The notes beneath the pieces were generated by a model. That model was not told where the DNA came from. It saw only the letters and a program-made list of their open reading frames with translations, and did not search any database. Positions 1 through 11,639 of a stretch of 64,000 nucleotides of DNA are shown piece after piece. Numbering within the stretch: the stretch's first letter is position 1; every line of letters starts with the position of its first letter. Source of the stretch: Aquarana catesbeiana (Eukaryota; Chordata; Amphibia; Anura; Ranidae); the NCBI RefSeq assembly GCF_042186555.1, contig NC_133326.1, forward strand, positions 585,732,119 to 585,796,118, in the 5' to 3' direction. A program made the position numbers and the translations under genes.

Positions 1-350
1 AACTTATAGGCACTGACAGGTGGCTGTGATGGGCACTGACAGGGGCTGTGATTGGCACTGACAGGCGGCACTGATTGGTACTGATAGGCGGTACTGATTG
101 GCACTGACAGTTGGCACTGATGGGCAGCACTGATGATGAGGTACTGATGAAGTTCTGGCAGGTATTACTGCTGGGCACTGATTGGCACTGTGATGGGCAC
201 TGATTGGCACTGTGGTGGGTACTGATTCTCACTGTGGTGGACACTGATTGGCACTTTCATTGGCACTGACAGCCGTTATTGATGGGGCACTGATTGGCAG
301 CTGATGGGCACTGATTGGAAGCTGATGGGCACATCTCATAGGGGCTGTGC
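1..350. repeat. Minisatellite of GGCACTGA-type units
   Basis: The stretch is built from short degenerate units around GGCACTGATTGGCACTGACAG, with GTACTGAT and GGCAGCACTGAT variants. No unit length is strictly kept. The array runs off the left edge, so its full size is unknown. The open reading frames through it come from the repeat and are not genes. Confidence 0.85.
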
Positions 351-578
351 TGATACTCAATGTGCTGGTTATTAGCATAGACCCCCCCCCCCCATACCAT
401 GATTGGAGATGCAGTGTGTCAGACTGATACACAGCACCTCCGATCGCCGAACTGCATGCCCCTCCAGATGCGCGCCGGCATGTTATCCTGCTGGACGTCA
501 TATGAGCCCAGTCAGGATAACAGAACCACTTCCTGCCCGGCCTATAGCAGAATGACGGCCGGGGCGGGAAGTGGTTAA
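351..578. mobile_element. Right end of a TTAA-bounded repeat element
   Basis: After the minisatellite come a C-run (about 382-393) and a GC-rich stretch with CACTTCCTGCCC and its partner GGGCGGGAAGTGG, giving a stem before the terminal TTAA at 575-578. A similar terminus, GGCAAGTGGTTAA, occurs at 63876-63888. The TTAA boundary is what piggyBac-type insertion leaves. The left end is outside the window, so the class is an inference. Confidence 0.5.
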
Positions 579-2620
579 GCTTTGGCAATAAATCCTGGAA
601 GCTGATTTTTATGCAGAGATGCAACAAATTTTGCACCAAGCAGTTTTAGTAAATCAACACCATTGCACTAACGTTCAACCACAGTACCTTCTGATGTATT
701 TGTTATATGACCAGCATTGTTTAAGTGTCCTTGTGGCTAGTTTACTTTGGTGTAACTTTTGCTATTTGAAAAAAAAGAAAAATAAAGCCATAACAGCAAA
801 GAAAGCAGTTAATACTTGTTTGTCCTGTTGCAAGCACTGCCAAACTTGGGTGCACAGAAGATCTAAGCTTGCTGAAAGATCTTCAGCTGCCCCCCCCGCT
901 TTGGATGCCTGGTCCCCCACTGCACACTGTAGTTCATCTGCCAGCCTCTACCTCACAACTGTATTCTATAGTAATGTGGGGTCCAGCAAAGGAAGCCGCA
1001 GAATGTAGTAGGGAATTCCAGCATCTGACACTTCTGGAAGTATTGAATGCTGAACATTTTCCAGCAAGAATGGATCTTTAAGCAACTGAGTTTGGCATGA
1101 GCAATGGGACAGGAAAGTATTAATTGCTTTCTTTGCAAAGAAGGCTTTAATTTGTTTTTAATCATTTTGCTGCAAAAGACTCCAAAAGCACACGCAACAG
1201 TGCTTATCGCTAAAACAATTATCCACATACCATACATACAAGTAACCACAGACCCTGACTACTGGTTTATTCATTCCCCATGCCATCTAAAAGTAAAGCA
1301 AAGTAAATGAAAAATCTATTTATTTCTTTAGACTAAAGCTTTACTTTAATTTGCTGGAACACATTCTAGTATCTCTCTCAACCTGTTTGATTAAGCATCG
1401 AATGCACCCTATGGAATCAGGAGGGGTATGTAGCAAAATATGCTCCTAATTTAGTTACTAACCTATATCAATTAATATAAATGAACTCTTCTGAAATATG
1501 AAGATGCCCTTTAATCTACAAAGAGAGTCTGCCAAGCTGTAAACATTTCCATCATTGAAGAATCTTGCTGTTTCTGAAAAGTTTTGGGACGTTCCTTAAC
1601 TGCATCTTGGCTCCATAGCCAGGACTGTCCATAACATCTTGTGCTTATGTTTCCAAGGAAGCGAAAACACATTTGAGATTCACATGATCCAAAGTCCGCT
1701 GCCAAGCTGCAGTCTAGAGAGGCTGAGCTTAATGTCAACAATGGGAAACATGTGGTTCATATCAAACAAAACCATGCTGCAGGTCTGAGGCATCCTTGTC
1801 ATGGACATTTCATTAAAAATGCCTTCAGCATCCAACATATAGAACCCAATACAAATAACCATGTCTAATTTGAGAGTCTGCTAAAATCTGATGTGACTTA
1901 TTACATGAAGGTAATGGCTATTCGTTGGGGCTCTGGAGAAATTCTTGAAGGCATGTTATCTTCTCCTAATTCTAGTAGTTAAATGTAGCAATAATCTATA
2001 ATAAAACTTATAACACAAAATAGGCTGCAATATTCTACACTTCATTTTTAAATCAATTTTACTTCTATAGAAAAAAAGGAGAACTTATTAAGGCAGCTTG
2101 AGGAAGGGAGAGGCTGCACATCAAACTAACTGTATTTAATTCAGTACAAAGCCAAGATGTAGCAAACAAAACTGGAAGGCCAGTGGCCAGATCCGCAGAG
2201 ATACAGCAGCTGGACCCCTAATGCTGGCCATTTATTTACAGAAAAATGACACACAGTCCAGACAAAATGTAAATTTATACTGATCCTACAATGTACTGAG
2301 CACGGTGCTTATGTTTTTCATCCTGGTATGGCTGTACAATAAAAGATCATTCCACCAATGATGGATTGGTCTATTATTCTGCAGCTACACTTGGTGCCAG
2401 TAATCTGGTGTTCAGAGAAAACAATTTGCTGCTTCATGTGAACACTCTGGCCTGGCATTCTCAGTTCCATAAACTGTAATTTCCTTACTATCTGTCACAT
2501 ATGTTTATTTTTGCAGACATAATGCTATGTCCAATCCTGGAAGAGAAAGTTGATTCAATTGTTTTAGAAATCAGGTAGGTTCATTCAGCATATGCCACTG
2601 GCCATATTGTATTTGCTTGC
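579..2620. other. Intronic sequence, no feature recognised
   Basis: This is AT-rich unique-looking sequence. The open frames are short and carry no family motif or splice-framed coding signal. It lies in the intron 3' of ANTXR1 exon B. Confidence 0.6.
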
Positions 2621-2789
2621 GTAATGCTGTGAAAAAGTATTTGCCCCCTTTCTGATTTTTTTATTTTTTTGCATATTTGTCAGTAAATGACAATGTTGAG
2701 TAAATACAAAATGATGGTTTAATTTGTTAAGGCAAAAAAGCTGTCCAAACCTGCCTACCTTTAGGTGAAAAAGTAATTGCCCTCTAAAC

Positions 2790-4130
2790 CTAATAACTGA
2801 TTGTGCCACCCTTGGTGGCAACAATTGCAATCAATCGTTTGCGATAACTGGCAATGAGTCTTTCACATTGCTGTAGAGCAATTTTGGCCCACTCTTCTTT
2901 GCAGAATTGTTTTAATTCAGCCACATTGGAGGGTTTTCCAGCATGAACGGCCTGTGTAAGGTCATGATACAGCATCTCAATTGGATTTAAGTCCGTACTT
3001 TGACTAGGCCACTCCAAAATCTAAATTTTGCTTTGTTTGAACCATTTGGGCCTCATGTACACTGCTGCTGCTAAATGGACGTTTAGGAGCAGTTGGGCAT
3101 TTTTTTCAACTGCTCCTGAACTTTCCTCTATGTTATCTTATCAGTACATGTACACGGGGTCGTTTATAGTCGTTTCTAGGCAGCTGAGTTTAGAGATCTT
3201 TTTTGGAAAGCAAAAAAATTAGTTCAGACGCTGAGTTTAGAGGCATTTCAAGCGCCAAACGCTTCTAAATGCGGCTAAACATGGTAACTCGCATTTCCTT
3301 TACATGCGTTTTTTATTTTTGGCTAGTTTGAAAAAAACGCGGCAAAGCAATGCTAAACGCAGCATGAAAACACGGCAAAACGGACGTTTTAAACGTGGTT
3401 TACTATCTGTCAAGTTAAATCGTTCAGGAGAGGTTGTAAAAACATCCCGTGTACATTAAGACCTGGAGGTGGACTTGCTGTTGTGTTTTGGATCATTGTC
3501 CTGCTGCATAACCCAAGTGCACTTGAGCTTGAGGTCACGAACTGATGGCCGGACATTCTCCTTTATGATTTTCTGGTAGAGCTCAGAATTCATGCTTCCA
3601 CCAATAATGGTAAGTCATCCAGGTCCTGAAGCTGCAAAGCAGCCCCAGACCATCACACTACCAACACCATGTCTGACTGTTGGTATGATGTTCTTGTTTT
3701 GAAATGCTATATTAGTTTTATGCCAGATGTAACGGGACGCACACCTTCCAAAAAGTTACATTTTGTCTCATCAGTCCACAGAATATTTGCTAAAAGTCTT
3801 GGAGATAATCAAGATATTTTTTGGTAAATGTGAGATGAGGCTTTGTGTTATTTTTGGTCAGCAGTGGCTTTGACCTTGGAACTTTCCAATGGATGCCATT
3901 TTTGCCTAGTCTCTTTCTTATTGTTGAATCATGAACACTGATCTTACTTGAGGCAAGTGAGGCCTGCAGTTCTTTAGATGTTGTTCTGGGTTCTTTTATG
4001 ACCTCCTGGATGAGTCGTCGTCATACTCTTGGAGTAATTTTTGTAGGCCGGCCACTCCTGGGAAGGTTCACCACTGTTACATGTACATTACTTTGCTTCT
4101 AGTCGGTTCTTTGATTTTTTTTAGATTGTG
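2790..4130 (-). pseudogene. Tc1 transposase remnant
   Basis: Read on the minus strand, the N-terminal part (about 4130-3600) has the Tc1 helix-turn-helix linker, with a degenerate GRPTKITPRV-type motif (sequence around 4040-4080). The C-terminal part (3017-2790) reads EWPSQSTDLNPIEMLYHDL, the block containing the catalytic Glu of the DDE domain, then a Lys-rich tail. A MITE at 3050-3463 separates the halves, and an in-frame stop precedes the ILEWPSQS motif. No full reading frame remains, so this is a pseudogene. Confidence 0.85.
3050..3463. mobile_element. MITE nested in Tc1, TGG target duplication
   Basis: The element starts GCCTCATGTACAC and ends GTGTACATTAAGACC, an inverted pair with few mismatches. 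TGG flanks it on both sides (3047-3049 and 3464-3466). Removing it rejoins Tc1 transposase codons (KSTSKWFKQSK region) with a single TGG, so the boundaries are well supported. It has no coding capacity. The superfamily is not certain. Confidence 0.75.
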
Positions 4131-4539
4131 GCATGTGTGGCATTTTGTGATCTGTTAGCGTGCTTCACTTTGTCAGACAGCTTCTCTTTATGTGATTTCT
4201 TGATTCAACAGGTCTGACAGTAATCAGGCCTGGGTGTGGCAAGTGAAATTTAACTCAGCTTTCCAAAAAATGTTGGTTATTCAGAGTTCATTTGCGATTC
4301 GGCATGGGAGGGGGCAATTACTTTTTCACATAGGGTCAGGCAGGTTTGAACAGCTTTTTTCCCTTAATAAATGAAATAATAATTTAAAAACTGCATCTTG
4401 GATTTACTCAGGTTATCTTTTTGTAATATTAAAATGTGTTTGATGATCTGAACCATTTAAGTTTGAGAACCATGCAAAAAAAAAAAAAATCAGGAAGGGG
4501 GTAAATATTTTTTCACAGTACTGTTCGTTCTTACTGATG

Positions 4540-4745
4540 TAGCACTCTTAAGCTGCCCAGAGATGGATTGAAATTTGTAGAAATAGAAGATGGATTGTAA
4601 TTTGGCTGGCTCAGCAGGGACGGGCTGAATTTCATTCCATCTTTGGCCATTTCTGTTCAACAGAAATTGATCTAATGATTGATTTTTGTCGATCGGGATG
4701 TTAGACATTTTTAATTTGATCAGTGGGTTGCAGTGAATCGGTTGA
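4540..4745. repeat. Degenerate MITE-like repeat (GATGGATTGAAAT family)
   Basis: The segment contains inverted pieces around GAGATGGATTGAAATT and GAATTTCATTCCATC. These resemble the small palindromic element at 10198-10267. The ends are not clear. Confidence 0.4.
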
Positions 4746-6700
4746 TCCCGGAGGAGTCCCGAATTTCAGAGGTATCCTATGAGTCGAGCAGCTTTCTGCT
4801 AATCTATTTATAGCACCCACCCTGACACAAATTTCAGGCTGGTTTTATCACGTGTCGGAGAACTTGTCAGAAGTTATCATGCTGATAACAGAAGAACGGA
4901 GCAGGAGAAAGCCACAGGACTTAGTGCTTTGAAGAGAGATAAGAAACCACTGCAGATAAATGTGCCCAGCTCAAATTTAATGAATTGGGTTTACATCCAC
5001 TTTAAGATCCCCAAAGTTGTGTGTCAGGCTAACATTTCAATTTCATATTATGGGTGTGTGGTAAGGTGGAAAATAAGTTGGGCAGTTTTAAAATGTCCAG
5101 AAGTAGCGTCTATCCAGCTTCTATGTGACACTCATAAGCAAGAAGATTCCTTTCTGCCCAGCTACTTCTAGAAATCCACTCCAGCATGTAGCTTACGTTT
5201 TTGGGGCCCTTGCCTCATGACTTGAGTTGAGGAGCACTCTAACCACATATCCTCTCCAGGTAGAGAAGCCTAGGAGCTGGAGAACATTCAGGAAAGATGG
5301 TCCAAGTATTTATCATCTCCCAAACCATGACTCTAAACAGATACATATTCATAACTCAATGATTTTCCATTCCCATTCTAATTGCTAGAACCTTCTTCAG
5401 AGTAACAGACAGAAGCAATTAACCCACTGGCTTTAGGAAAGACCTACAGAGCCTAGAAAAAGGTTGACAAATCCTCAGGCTGGATACAGCTTAGTACCAA
5501 CACACTCAATTATATTAGGGACACAGCAGACATAGGGCAGGTCCCTACACTGAAATCTAGCATCTGAAAATATTCCTGATGCCTTTGTCCAGGTTTCCTA
5601 AATTTTCTGCAATAAACTACAGTGTTCTATAAGGGCCTTTGTCAATGAGCTTTATTTGCTTTAGTACTGCTACTTTCCCGATACAACTCAAAAGGAATGC
5701 AAAAGCAGCTTAAAGTAGATTTGAAGGTAAAACTTGGGTCAGGAGGTCAACAGGTCAAATGCACCTATCAATGAACTGTGAATGATCTCGGAAGCATCTC
5801 AAACTTGTTTGAAATAAAAGAAGAAAGCACTTGAAAGCAGTCTGCATTTCTTCACTTACACAGGCATAAGGCCCATCAACACAGGCCGTAAACCTGCTAC
5901 TTGGAAAATGCTCCCTCACCCTATTCCAGTTGAGCTATCATGGAAATGTTGTACTTTACCAGTGTTCACCGCTTTCCTTCAAAGTTATCTCATTACCAAA
6001 CATTTTAGTTTCATGCAGACTTATAGCTAATCAGGTCAGTGGTGTGGTCATTTGATCTACCCTTCAACCTTCTGCTAGGGTTAAAGAAGTCCTTGCAGTC
6101 CCAGGCTAAAATAAATATAGTTATGTTACATTGTATTTAAGTTACACAAAGGCATATATACTATATGTAATACTTAGCTATACAAAGTTAATTTCTCTCT
6201 TTCAGTGGAACTAAACCTTCCTATGCTTCACAGCCATGGAAGCTGCCATCTTAACTTCTGTTTGACTTGTAGTTACCATGGCACATGTGGTCAGTTATGA
6301 CACCAGCCATTTGGCTTGACAGTTCGGTTGAGAGCAAAAGCAGCTGTGACAGTTCTCATTTATGGCATGCCTTGAATGTAACTATTTTGTGAAACAGTTA
6401 AGGTGCGTAGGCACTATAAGAAAATTTGTCAAAAGATCATCCGATATTCCTGGATGTTTCACAGCAAGTCAGAACCGAGGATGGAAATAATGTATGAAAA
6501 CAGTACACAGTAAACGAAAATTGTTCGTTCTGTGCACATACAAGAAACATTTTGGAGTTTGTCCCTTTGTAAATTTTCATTTGCAAAGTCTGAATCGGAT
6601 GTTGAAAATTATGTACACACTATGCGAAAATCGTGCCTCATACGGAATTTTACACCCAATTTTATGTGTACCAGCCTTTAAATTTATGGGTTTAGATGTA
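4746..6700. other. Intronic sequence, no feature recognised
   Basis: There are no transposon termini, coding motifs or tandem units that I can identify. The ends of open frames are random. Confidence 0.6.
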
Positions 6701-6701
6701 C

Positions 6702-6727
6702 TTTAATATATATATATATATATACAG

Positions 6728-6822
<95 letters not shown>
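6702..6822. repeat. (TA)n microsatellite with a CA interruption
   Basis: About 120 bp of TA dinucleotide, interrupted near 6725-6740 by ACACACACAC. It can form cruciforms and is probably length-variable. Confidence 0.97.
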
Positions 6823-6824
<2 letters not shown>

Positions 6825-7260
6825 AGTTTTTACCAATAAACAGGGGAGCATAGCTATACACTGCCGACGCTGGCTGAATCTAGGGGTAAACAGATGTGGT
6901 CGAACAAATACAGCCAACCCAGAAAGTCAGCTTCTGTTAGGACTACCATATACTGGAACCTGCAAACATGTGGAGAGAAATAAGATTGCCCATAGATTAA
7001 TTATTATTTTTTAATTCAGCCAGTGGGCTGAATGAAAAAAATTGACCCGATTTCCCTAACCACAAAAGTGAGGCGGATGGAGGAATCCTCCCGGCTGAGA
7101 CACTGGGATTGATTTACTAAAGCCAAATCCACTGTGCACTACAAGTGCACTGCAAGTGCAGTCACTGTAGATCTGAAGGGATACTGATTTCTACCATCTA
7201 ATCATGTACAAGCAAAAATGCTGTTTTTTTATTATCCTTGCATGTCCCCCTCAGATCTAT
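6823..7260. other. Intronic sequence, no feature recognised
   Basis: No repeat termini or coding motifs were seen. Confidence 0.55.
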
Positions 7261-7545
7261 TCAAGAGAAAATATACCCCCTAGATGGGACTTTAATAGAC
7301 CAAAAACACTGAGATAAAAATATATATCTTTAATATAGCAACATGAAAAAGTGTGTGCAATCTATACCTTGTATAAATACATCAAACCAACAAAACATCA
7401 ATACAAAAATACAAAAATACCAAAATGCAAATGATCATATGAACACTCCAGAGGGTGATATACCCTAGCACCAGACTCGTTTCCAGTATTCTGATACCTT
7501 CATCGGGGGTTGAGAGTTGAGTACTATTACATGTGATTTACTTCT
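7261..7545 (-). mobile_element. Penelope-like terminal remnant with hammerhead-like motif
   Basis: On the minus strand (about 7515-7470) the sequence reads CCGATGA, a 5-bp stem GGTAT/ATACT closed by CAGA, then GGAAACGAGTC. This follows the hammerhead core order CUGAUGA, stem II, GAAA, and the short loop typical of Penelope-like element (PLE) ribozymes, with one change (CCGATGA for CUGAUGA). The AT-rich sequence to the left is compatible with a PLE untranslated end but shows no code. The insertion truncates the hAT transposase next to it. The assignment is by motif only. Confidence 0.45.
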
Positions 7546-8740
7546 AAAAATACAAAGAATGGTAGGCCTCCTCAAAAGGGGACAGGACAGTGCATGCATC
7601 CCTGATCATGGCCCACTGGCGTGGGGAAAAAAAAACAAGCTCCCCTGCCCCTGTCCTGGTGCCATAGTCGCACAGGTACTCACTGATGGCCCTCTGCTGC
7701 GTTTGCAGCCGCTGCAGCATGGCCAACGTTGAGTTCCACCTGGTGGGCATGTCACAGATTAGGCGGTTCTTGGGCAGGTTAAATTCCTTTTGGAGGTCTG
7801 CCAGGCGAGCACTGGCATTATATGACCGGCGGAAATGCACACAGACTTTCCTGGCCTGCCTCAGGACATCCTGTAAGCCCAGGTTGCCATTATTGCAAAC
7901 CACCATTCCTGCCTTAAGTTGGCATGGCGTCAACCACCTCTGAACCTGCCCCTGCAGAACTGACAGAATCTCTGCCCCAGTGTGGCTCCTGTCCCCCAAG
8001 CACACCAGCTCAAGCACCACATGGCATCTTTTGGCCTGTGTACTTGTGTAGCCCCTTGAACGCCTACGGAGCACCGCTGGTTCCGAAGACAAAGTACAGG
8101 AAGAGGCCATGGAGGAAGAAGAAGAGGAGGGGGTGGAGGAGAGAGGTGTGTCAGAATCACCAATACTCGCATTTTGGAAGCGTGGTGGTGGAACAACCTC
8201 CAACACTACTGCACCTTGTCCTGCATCCTTCCCAGCTGCCAGCAGAGTCACCCAATGCGCCGTGAAACTTAGGTAATGTCCCTGTCCATGCCTGCTGGAC
8301 CATGAGTCAGCGGTATGCACCTTACCGCTGACCGCCCCGTCCAGCGAGGCCAAGGCATTGCCTTCCACATGCCGGTAGAGAGCCGGAATCGCCTTCCGTG
8401 AGAAAAAGTGGCATTTGGGAACCTGCCACTGAGGAACCGCACATTCCACAAACTCACGGAAGGGGGCAGAGTCTACCAACTGAAAAGGTAGCAGTTGAAG
8501 TGCTAGAAATTTTGCCAAGCTAGCATTCAACCGCTGGGCATGTGGATGGCTGGGAGCGAACTTCTTTCTGCGGTGCAGCAGCTGGGGCAGGGAAATTTGC
8601 CTAGTACAATCTGACGTCGTTGTACCGATAGCAGATTGCCCGCAAGTACATGGCTGTGACACACCTAATTCTACACCTTCATTCAGACTGTGCAGGGTAC
8701 ACAGTACAGTAACTGGAAATACTTCAAAGAGCCTACACAA
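7544..8740 (-). pseudogene. hAT-family (ZBED-like) transposase, truncated
   Basis: A 398-codon open frame on the minus strand encodes a hAT transposase core. Recognisable blocks are PQWQVPKCHFFSRKAIPAL (about residues 105-123), HTADSWSSRHGQGHYLSFTA with the first catalytic Asp, GDRSHT/QRWLTPCQLKAGMVV, LICDMPTRWNSTLAMLQRL, and a final SPFEEAY containing the usual Glu. The second catalytic position, normally TDN in this family, reads CNN, so the Asp is lost. The frame ends just after FEEAY, without the C-terminal dimerisation domain, where the Penelope-like piece abuts. No BED zinc finger is seen. The first residues are read through the first unit of the 88-bp array and are probably not native. 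It is non-functional as it stands. Confidence 0.85.
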
Positions 8741-9606
8741 ACACCTGGCTGCAGGTAGCTATACTGTAGGTGAAACTGTGCGGGGTACACAGTACAGTAA
8801 CTAGAAATACGTCAAGAGCCTACACAAGCACCTGGCTGCAGGTAGCTATACTGTAGGTGCAACTGTGCGGGGTACACAGTACAGTAACTGGAAATACTTT
8901 AAAGAGCCTACACAAGCACCTGGCTGCAGGTAGCTATACTGTAGGTGAGACTGTGTAGGGTACACAGTACAGTAACTGGAAATACTTCAAAGAGCCTACA
9001 CAAGCACCTGGCTGCAGGTAGCTATACTGTAGGTGAGACTGTGCGGGGTACACAGTACAGTAACTGGAATTACTTTAAAGAGCCTACACAAGCACCTGGC
9101 TGCAGGTAGCTATACTGTAGGTGAGTCTGTGTGGGGTACACAGTACAGTAACTGGAAATACTTCAAAGAGCCTACACAAGCACCTGGCTGCAGGTAGCTA
9201 TACTGTAGGTGAGACTGTGCGGGGTACACAGTACAGTAACTGGAAATACTTCAAAGAGCCTACAAGAGCACCTGGCTGCAGGTAGCTAGACTGTAGGTGA
9301 GACTGTGCGGGGTACACAATACAGTAACTAGAAATACTTCAAAGAGCCTACACAAGCACCTGACTGCAGGTAGCTATACTGTAGGTGAGACTGTGCGGGG
9401 TACACAGTACAGTAACTGGAAATACTTCAAAGAGCCTACACAAGCACCTGGCTGCAGGTAGCTATACTGAAGGTGAGACTGTGTGGGGTACACAATACAG
9501 TAACTGGAAATACTTCAAAGAGCTTACACAAGCACCTGGCTGCAGGTAGCTATACTGTAGGTGAGACTGTGCGGGGTACACAGTACAGTAACTGTAAATA
9601 CTGTAA
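8688..9606. repeat. 88-bp tandem array, about 10 copies
   Basis: The marker GCAGGTAGCT recurs at 8751, 8838, 8926, 9014, 9102, 9190, 9278, 9366, 9454 and 9542. That is a strict 88-bp period with one 87-bp step. Units differ by only a few substitutions. Each holds GGGGTACACAGTACAGTAACTG and ACCTGGCTGCAGGTAGCTA, the latter containing the palindrome CTGCAG. The array sits between the hAT transposase start and the hAT terminus at 10186, on the promoter side. No unique spacers are present, so it is not CRISPR. Confidence 0.95.
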
Positions 9607-9670
9607 AAACACCTGCCTGCCTGTCAGTATATTTGGAAAAGAAGAACAGGATCTAGCTAAACTGAATGCA

Positions 9671-9671
<1 letters not shown>

Positions 9672-9723
<52 letters not shown>
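9672..9723. repeat. (TA)n microsatellite
   Basis: About 50 bp of TA, just beyond the 88-bp array. Confidence 0.97.
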
Positions 9724-9729
<6 letters not shown>

Positions 9730-9839
9730 ACACCTGGGATGCATACATATACACAATATACTGTAACTGCAGCTAACTGACTCGACCTGTCTACTATCTA
9801 ACTTAAATTAAATGACACTGTCTCTCTCTCTCTATCTCT

Positions 9840-10186
9840 GTCTCAACGCCGGAACACACTACACAGGGCCGACGTGCAGACGGCCTTATATAGTGTGGGG
9901 CGTGTACTAAACCCCCTGAGCCATAATTGGCCAAAGCCTCCTTGGCTTTGGCCAATTACGGCTCTCTGTACACACAGCGCTGTGATTGGCCAAGCATGCA
10001 GGTCATAGTGCATGCTTGGCCAATCATCAGCCAGCAATGCACTGCGATGCCGCAGTGAATTATGGGCCATGACGCGCCACTCGAATTTGGCGCGAACGCA
10101 CCATATCGTTCGTAATTCGGCGAACGACCGAACACACGATGTTCGAGTCGAACATGGGTTCGACTCGAACACGAAGCTCATCCCTA
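9840..10186 (-). mobile_element. hAT terminus belonging to the 7.5-8.7 kb transposase
   Basis: The sequence ends GAAGCTCATCCCTA at 10186, the reverse complement of a TAGGGATGAGC terminus. The elements at 52082 and 54155 open with the same TAGGGAT. Next to it is the subterminal pair GTTCGAGTCGAAC / GTTCGACTCGAAC. Large internal stems (TTGGCCAAAGC / GCTTTGGCCAA; GGCCAAGCATGC / GCATGCTTGGCC) lie at 9930-10025. I infer that this terminus, the 88-bp array and the transposase are one autonomous-type element whose other end is lost. Confidence 0.75.
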
Positions 10187-10197
10187 TTGAGCAGTAA

Positions 10198-10267
10198 TGG
10201 CCATAGATGGATCGAATTTTGGCTGGTTTTCACTGAACCAGTTGAATTTCAATCCATCTATGGCCAG
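10198..10267. mobile_element. Small palindromic MITE
   Basis: TGGCCATAGATGGAT at the left and ATCCATCTATGGCCA at the right form perfect inverted ends about 70 bp apart. The element sits directly between the hAT terminus and a TTAA element. Confidence 0.7.
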
Positions 10268-10268
10268 C

Positions 10269-10741
10269 TTAAAGTGGTTTTAGAGGCATTATTTTTTTAA
10301 CCTTAATACATTCTCTGCATTTTCAAAAATCCGTAAAATTTTCAAAAGCTGCTCCACCCAGCTCCTCTCTCAAACCAGCCTGATCTCAATTCAGCGCTGT
10401 GCCCATCTGCAGAAACCCTTCTCCCCTCTCTCTCTTCTCACAGGAAACTCTGCAGCAATGGGAGCCATTGGCTCCTGCTACTGTCAGGCAAATTTTGTGA
10501 GGAGGGAGTGGGGGGAAATGGGGGGGTGAGCTGGGCTGTAAGTGTCTATGGTCACCCACATGAGTGCCCCCATAGGAAGCTATGGTGGTCGATACTGAAG
10601 AAGAGGAGCCAAGAGCGCTTTAGGGAGACCACAGAGAAAGAGGTTTGGGACTGATCTGTGCATTACTATTGAACAAAGTAGGAAAGTATAACATGTTTGG
10701 TATTTTGAGAAAAAAAAAAAAAAGCTTTACAATAACTTTAA
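10269..10741. mobile_element. TTAA-flanked piggyBac-like MITE
   Basis: It is bounded by TTAA at 10269-10272 and 10738-10741, with inverted ends TTAAAGTGGTTTTAGAGG and CTTTACAATAACTTTAA. It has no code. TTAA duplication is the hallmark of piggyBac insertion. At least seven more elements of this style lie in the window. Confidence 0.75.
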
Positions 10742-11126
10742 GTCTGATCTGGCTGAAAATGACCAGACTGGGAGAAAGCTATGGCATATCTAAGGTTATG
10801 ATAACAGTTTTTTTACATTTTGGATAGAGTAAGGAAGGGTTATAACTCCTGGAAGTTTTTTTCCTTCACTTTCAGTACAAGAGCTAAAACAGGAAGTGAG
10901 AGGAAAGCCCTCCAGAGAGAGGGAATCCCTAGCTGTCATCAGAGTCACCAGAACTAGTGCCCCCATTGAAAGATTCTCCCTCTATTCTTGTTCTGAAAGA
11001 AGGGGTGTGGGACGTTAGATGAAGCATGTACCTATTCCTGTTCTGGTGACAGCTGAAAAAATGTGGGATTTTCTTTTACTTTCACTCTAGGTGATAACAG
11101 TAAACAGGAGAGGGTGAGTTCCCTAA
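10742..11126. other. Unassigned repeat-like intronic sequence
   Basis: Parts (10890-11060, with CTAGTGCCCCC and TTCTGGTGACAG) resemble the interior of the MITE at 59325-59725. I cannot define ends. Confidence 0.35.
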
Positions 11127-11390
11127 GGGTGGGTCACACTGATGTAGCCGCGGGACCCAGCAGGGGGTCAGGTGCATCCCTGTACACTGATTCAGGTGCA
11201 AATCAGGACTGAATTCGCACCAGAAACAGAGCCAAAGACACACAGGACCCTTTTCCAATGCAGACCACGGCTTCCCCCGGAACTGTATGAACCGTCTCTT
11301 TGGGGCCCGGTCACACTCACATGTCATGCAAATTGGATGCGGGGAAATCCGTATCCAATTTGTATCAATTTGAACCCAGCCTAATGGGGC
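11127..11390. mobile_element. MITE of the GGGTTCACAC family, degenerate
   Basis: It opens TAAGGGTGGGTCACACTGAT and closes TTTGAACCCAGCC. The interior (GCACCAGAAACAGAGCC, CACACAGGACCC, CAAATTGGATGCGGGG) matches, partly in inverted order, the interior of the element at 37575-37848. No target duplication is evident. Confidence 0.6.
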
Positions 11391-11639
11391 CATGGACAGC
11401 AATAAAAATCCTGACTAAAAATCTAATCCCTCTCCACTCTATCAAAAAACTATAAAACAGTGTTACCTTTAGTAAACGTAACTGCTTTTGTAATAATGTG
11501 TATTTCTTTATTTTACTGTACAGTTGGTTCCCAGTAATCCCCGAGCAAGAAGCGCAGGGGAGCAAACATGGGAAGAAGTGAATGGTTGGCTGTCAGTAAT
11601 GTGTAAATGACTGCTTGTAATTGTACTGTGATAAGGCCA

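Larger units (their letters stand above)
2621..4523 (-). mobile_element. Tc1/mariner transposon, inactive
   Basis: Matching inverted ends define the element: TGCTGTGAAAAAGTATTTGC near 2625, and the reverse complement of CAGTACTGTGAAAAAATATT ending near 4523. Transposase remnants lie between them on the minus strand. Without the nested insertion at 3050-3463 the element is about 1.49 kb, close to usual Tc1 size. Numerous stops and frameshifts show that it is old. A TA target site is plausible at 2622-2623 but not clean on the right. Confidence 0.85.

Noticed and set aside
619..1008. 129-codon plus-strand frame
   Set aside because: No motif, splice signals or composition bias, so it is compatible with chance.
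1511..1862. Possible exon with minus-strand frames of 60-76 codons
   Set aside because: No match to ANTXR1 or another recognisable protein, and no clear splice pair.
6684..6917. Open frame of alternating Ile-Tyr
   Set aside because: Translation of (TA)n. The same applies at 9550-9766.
8688..9606. Regular array resembling a CRISPR array
   Set aside because: The whole 88-bp unit repeats with no unique spacers, and the setting is vertebrate transposon DNA.
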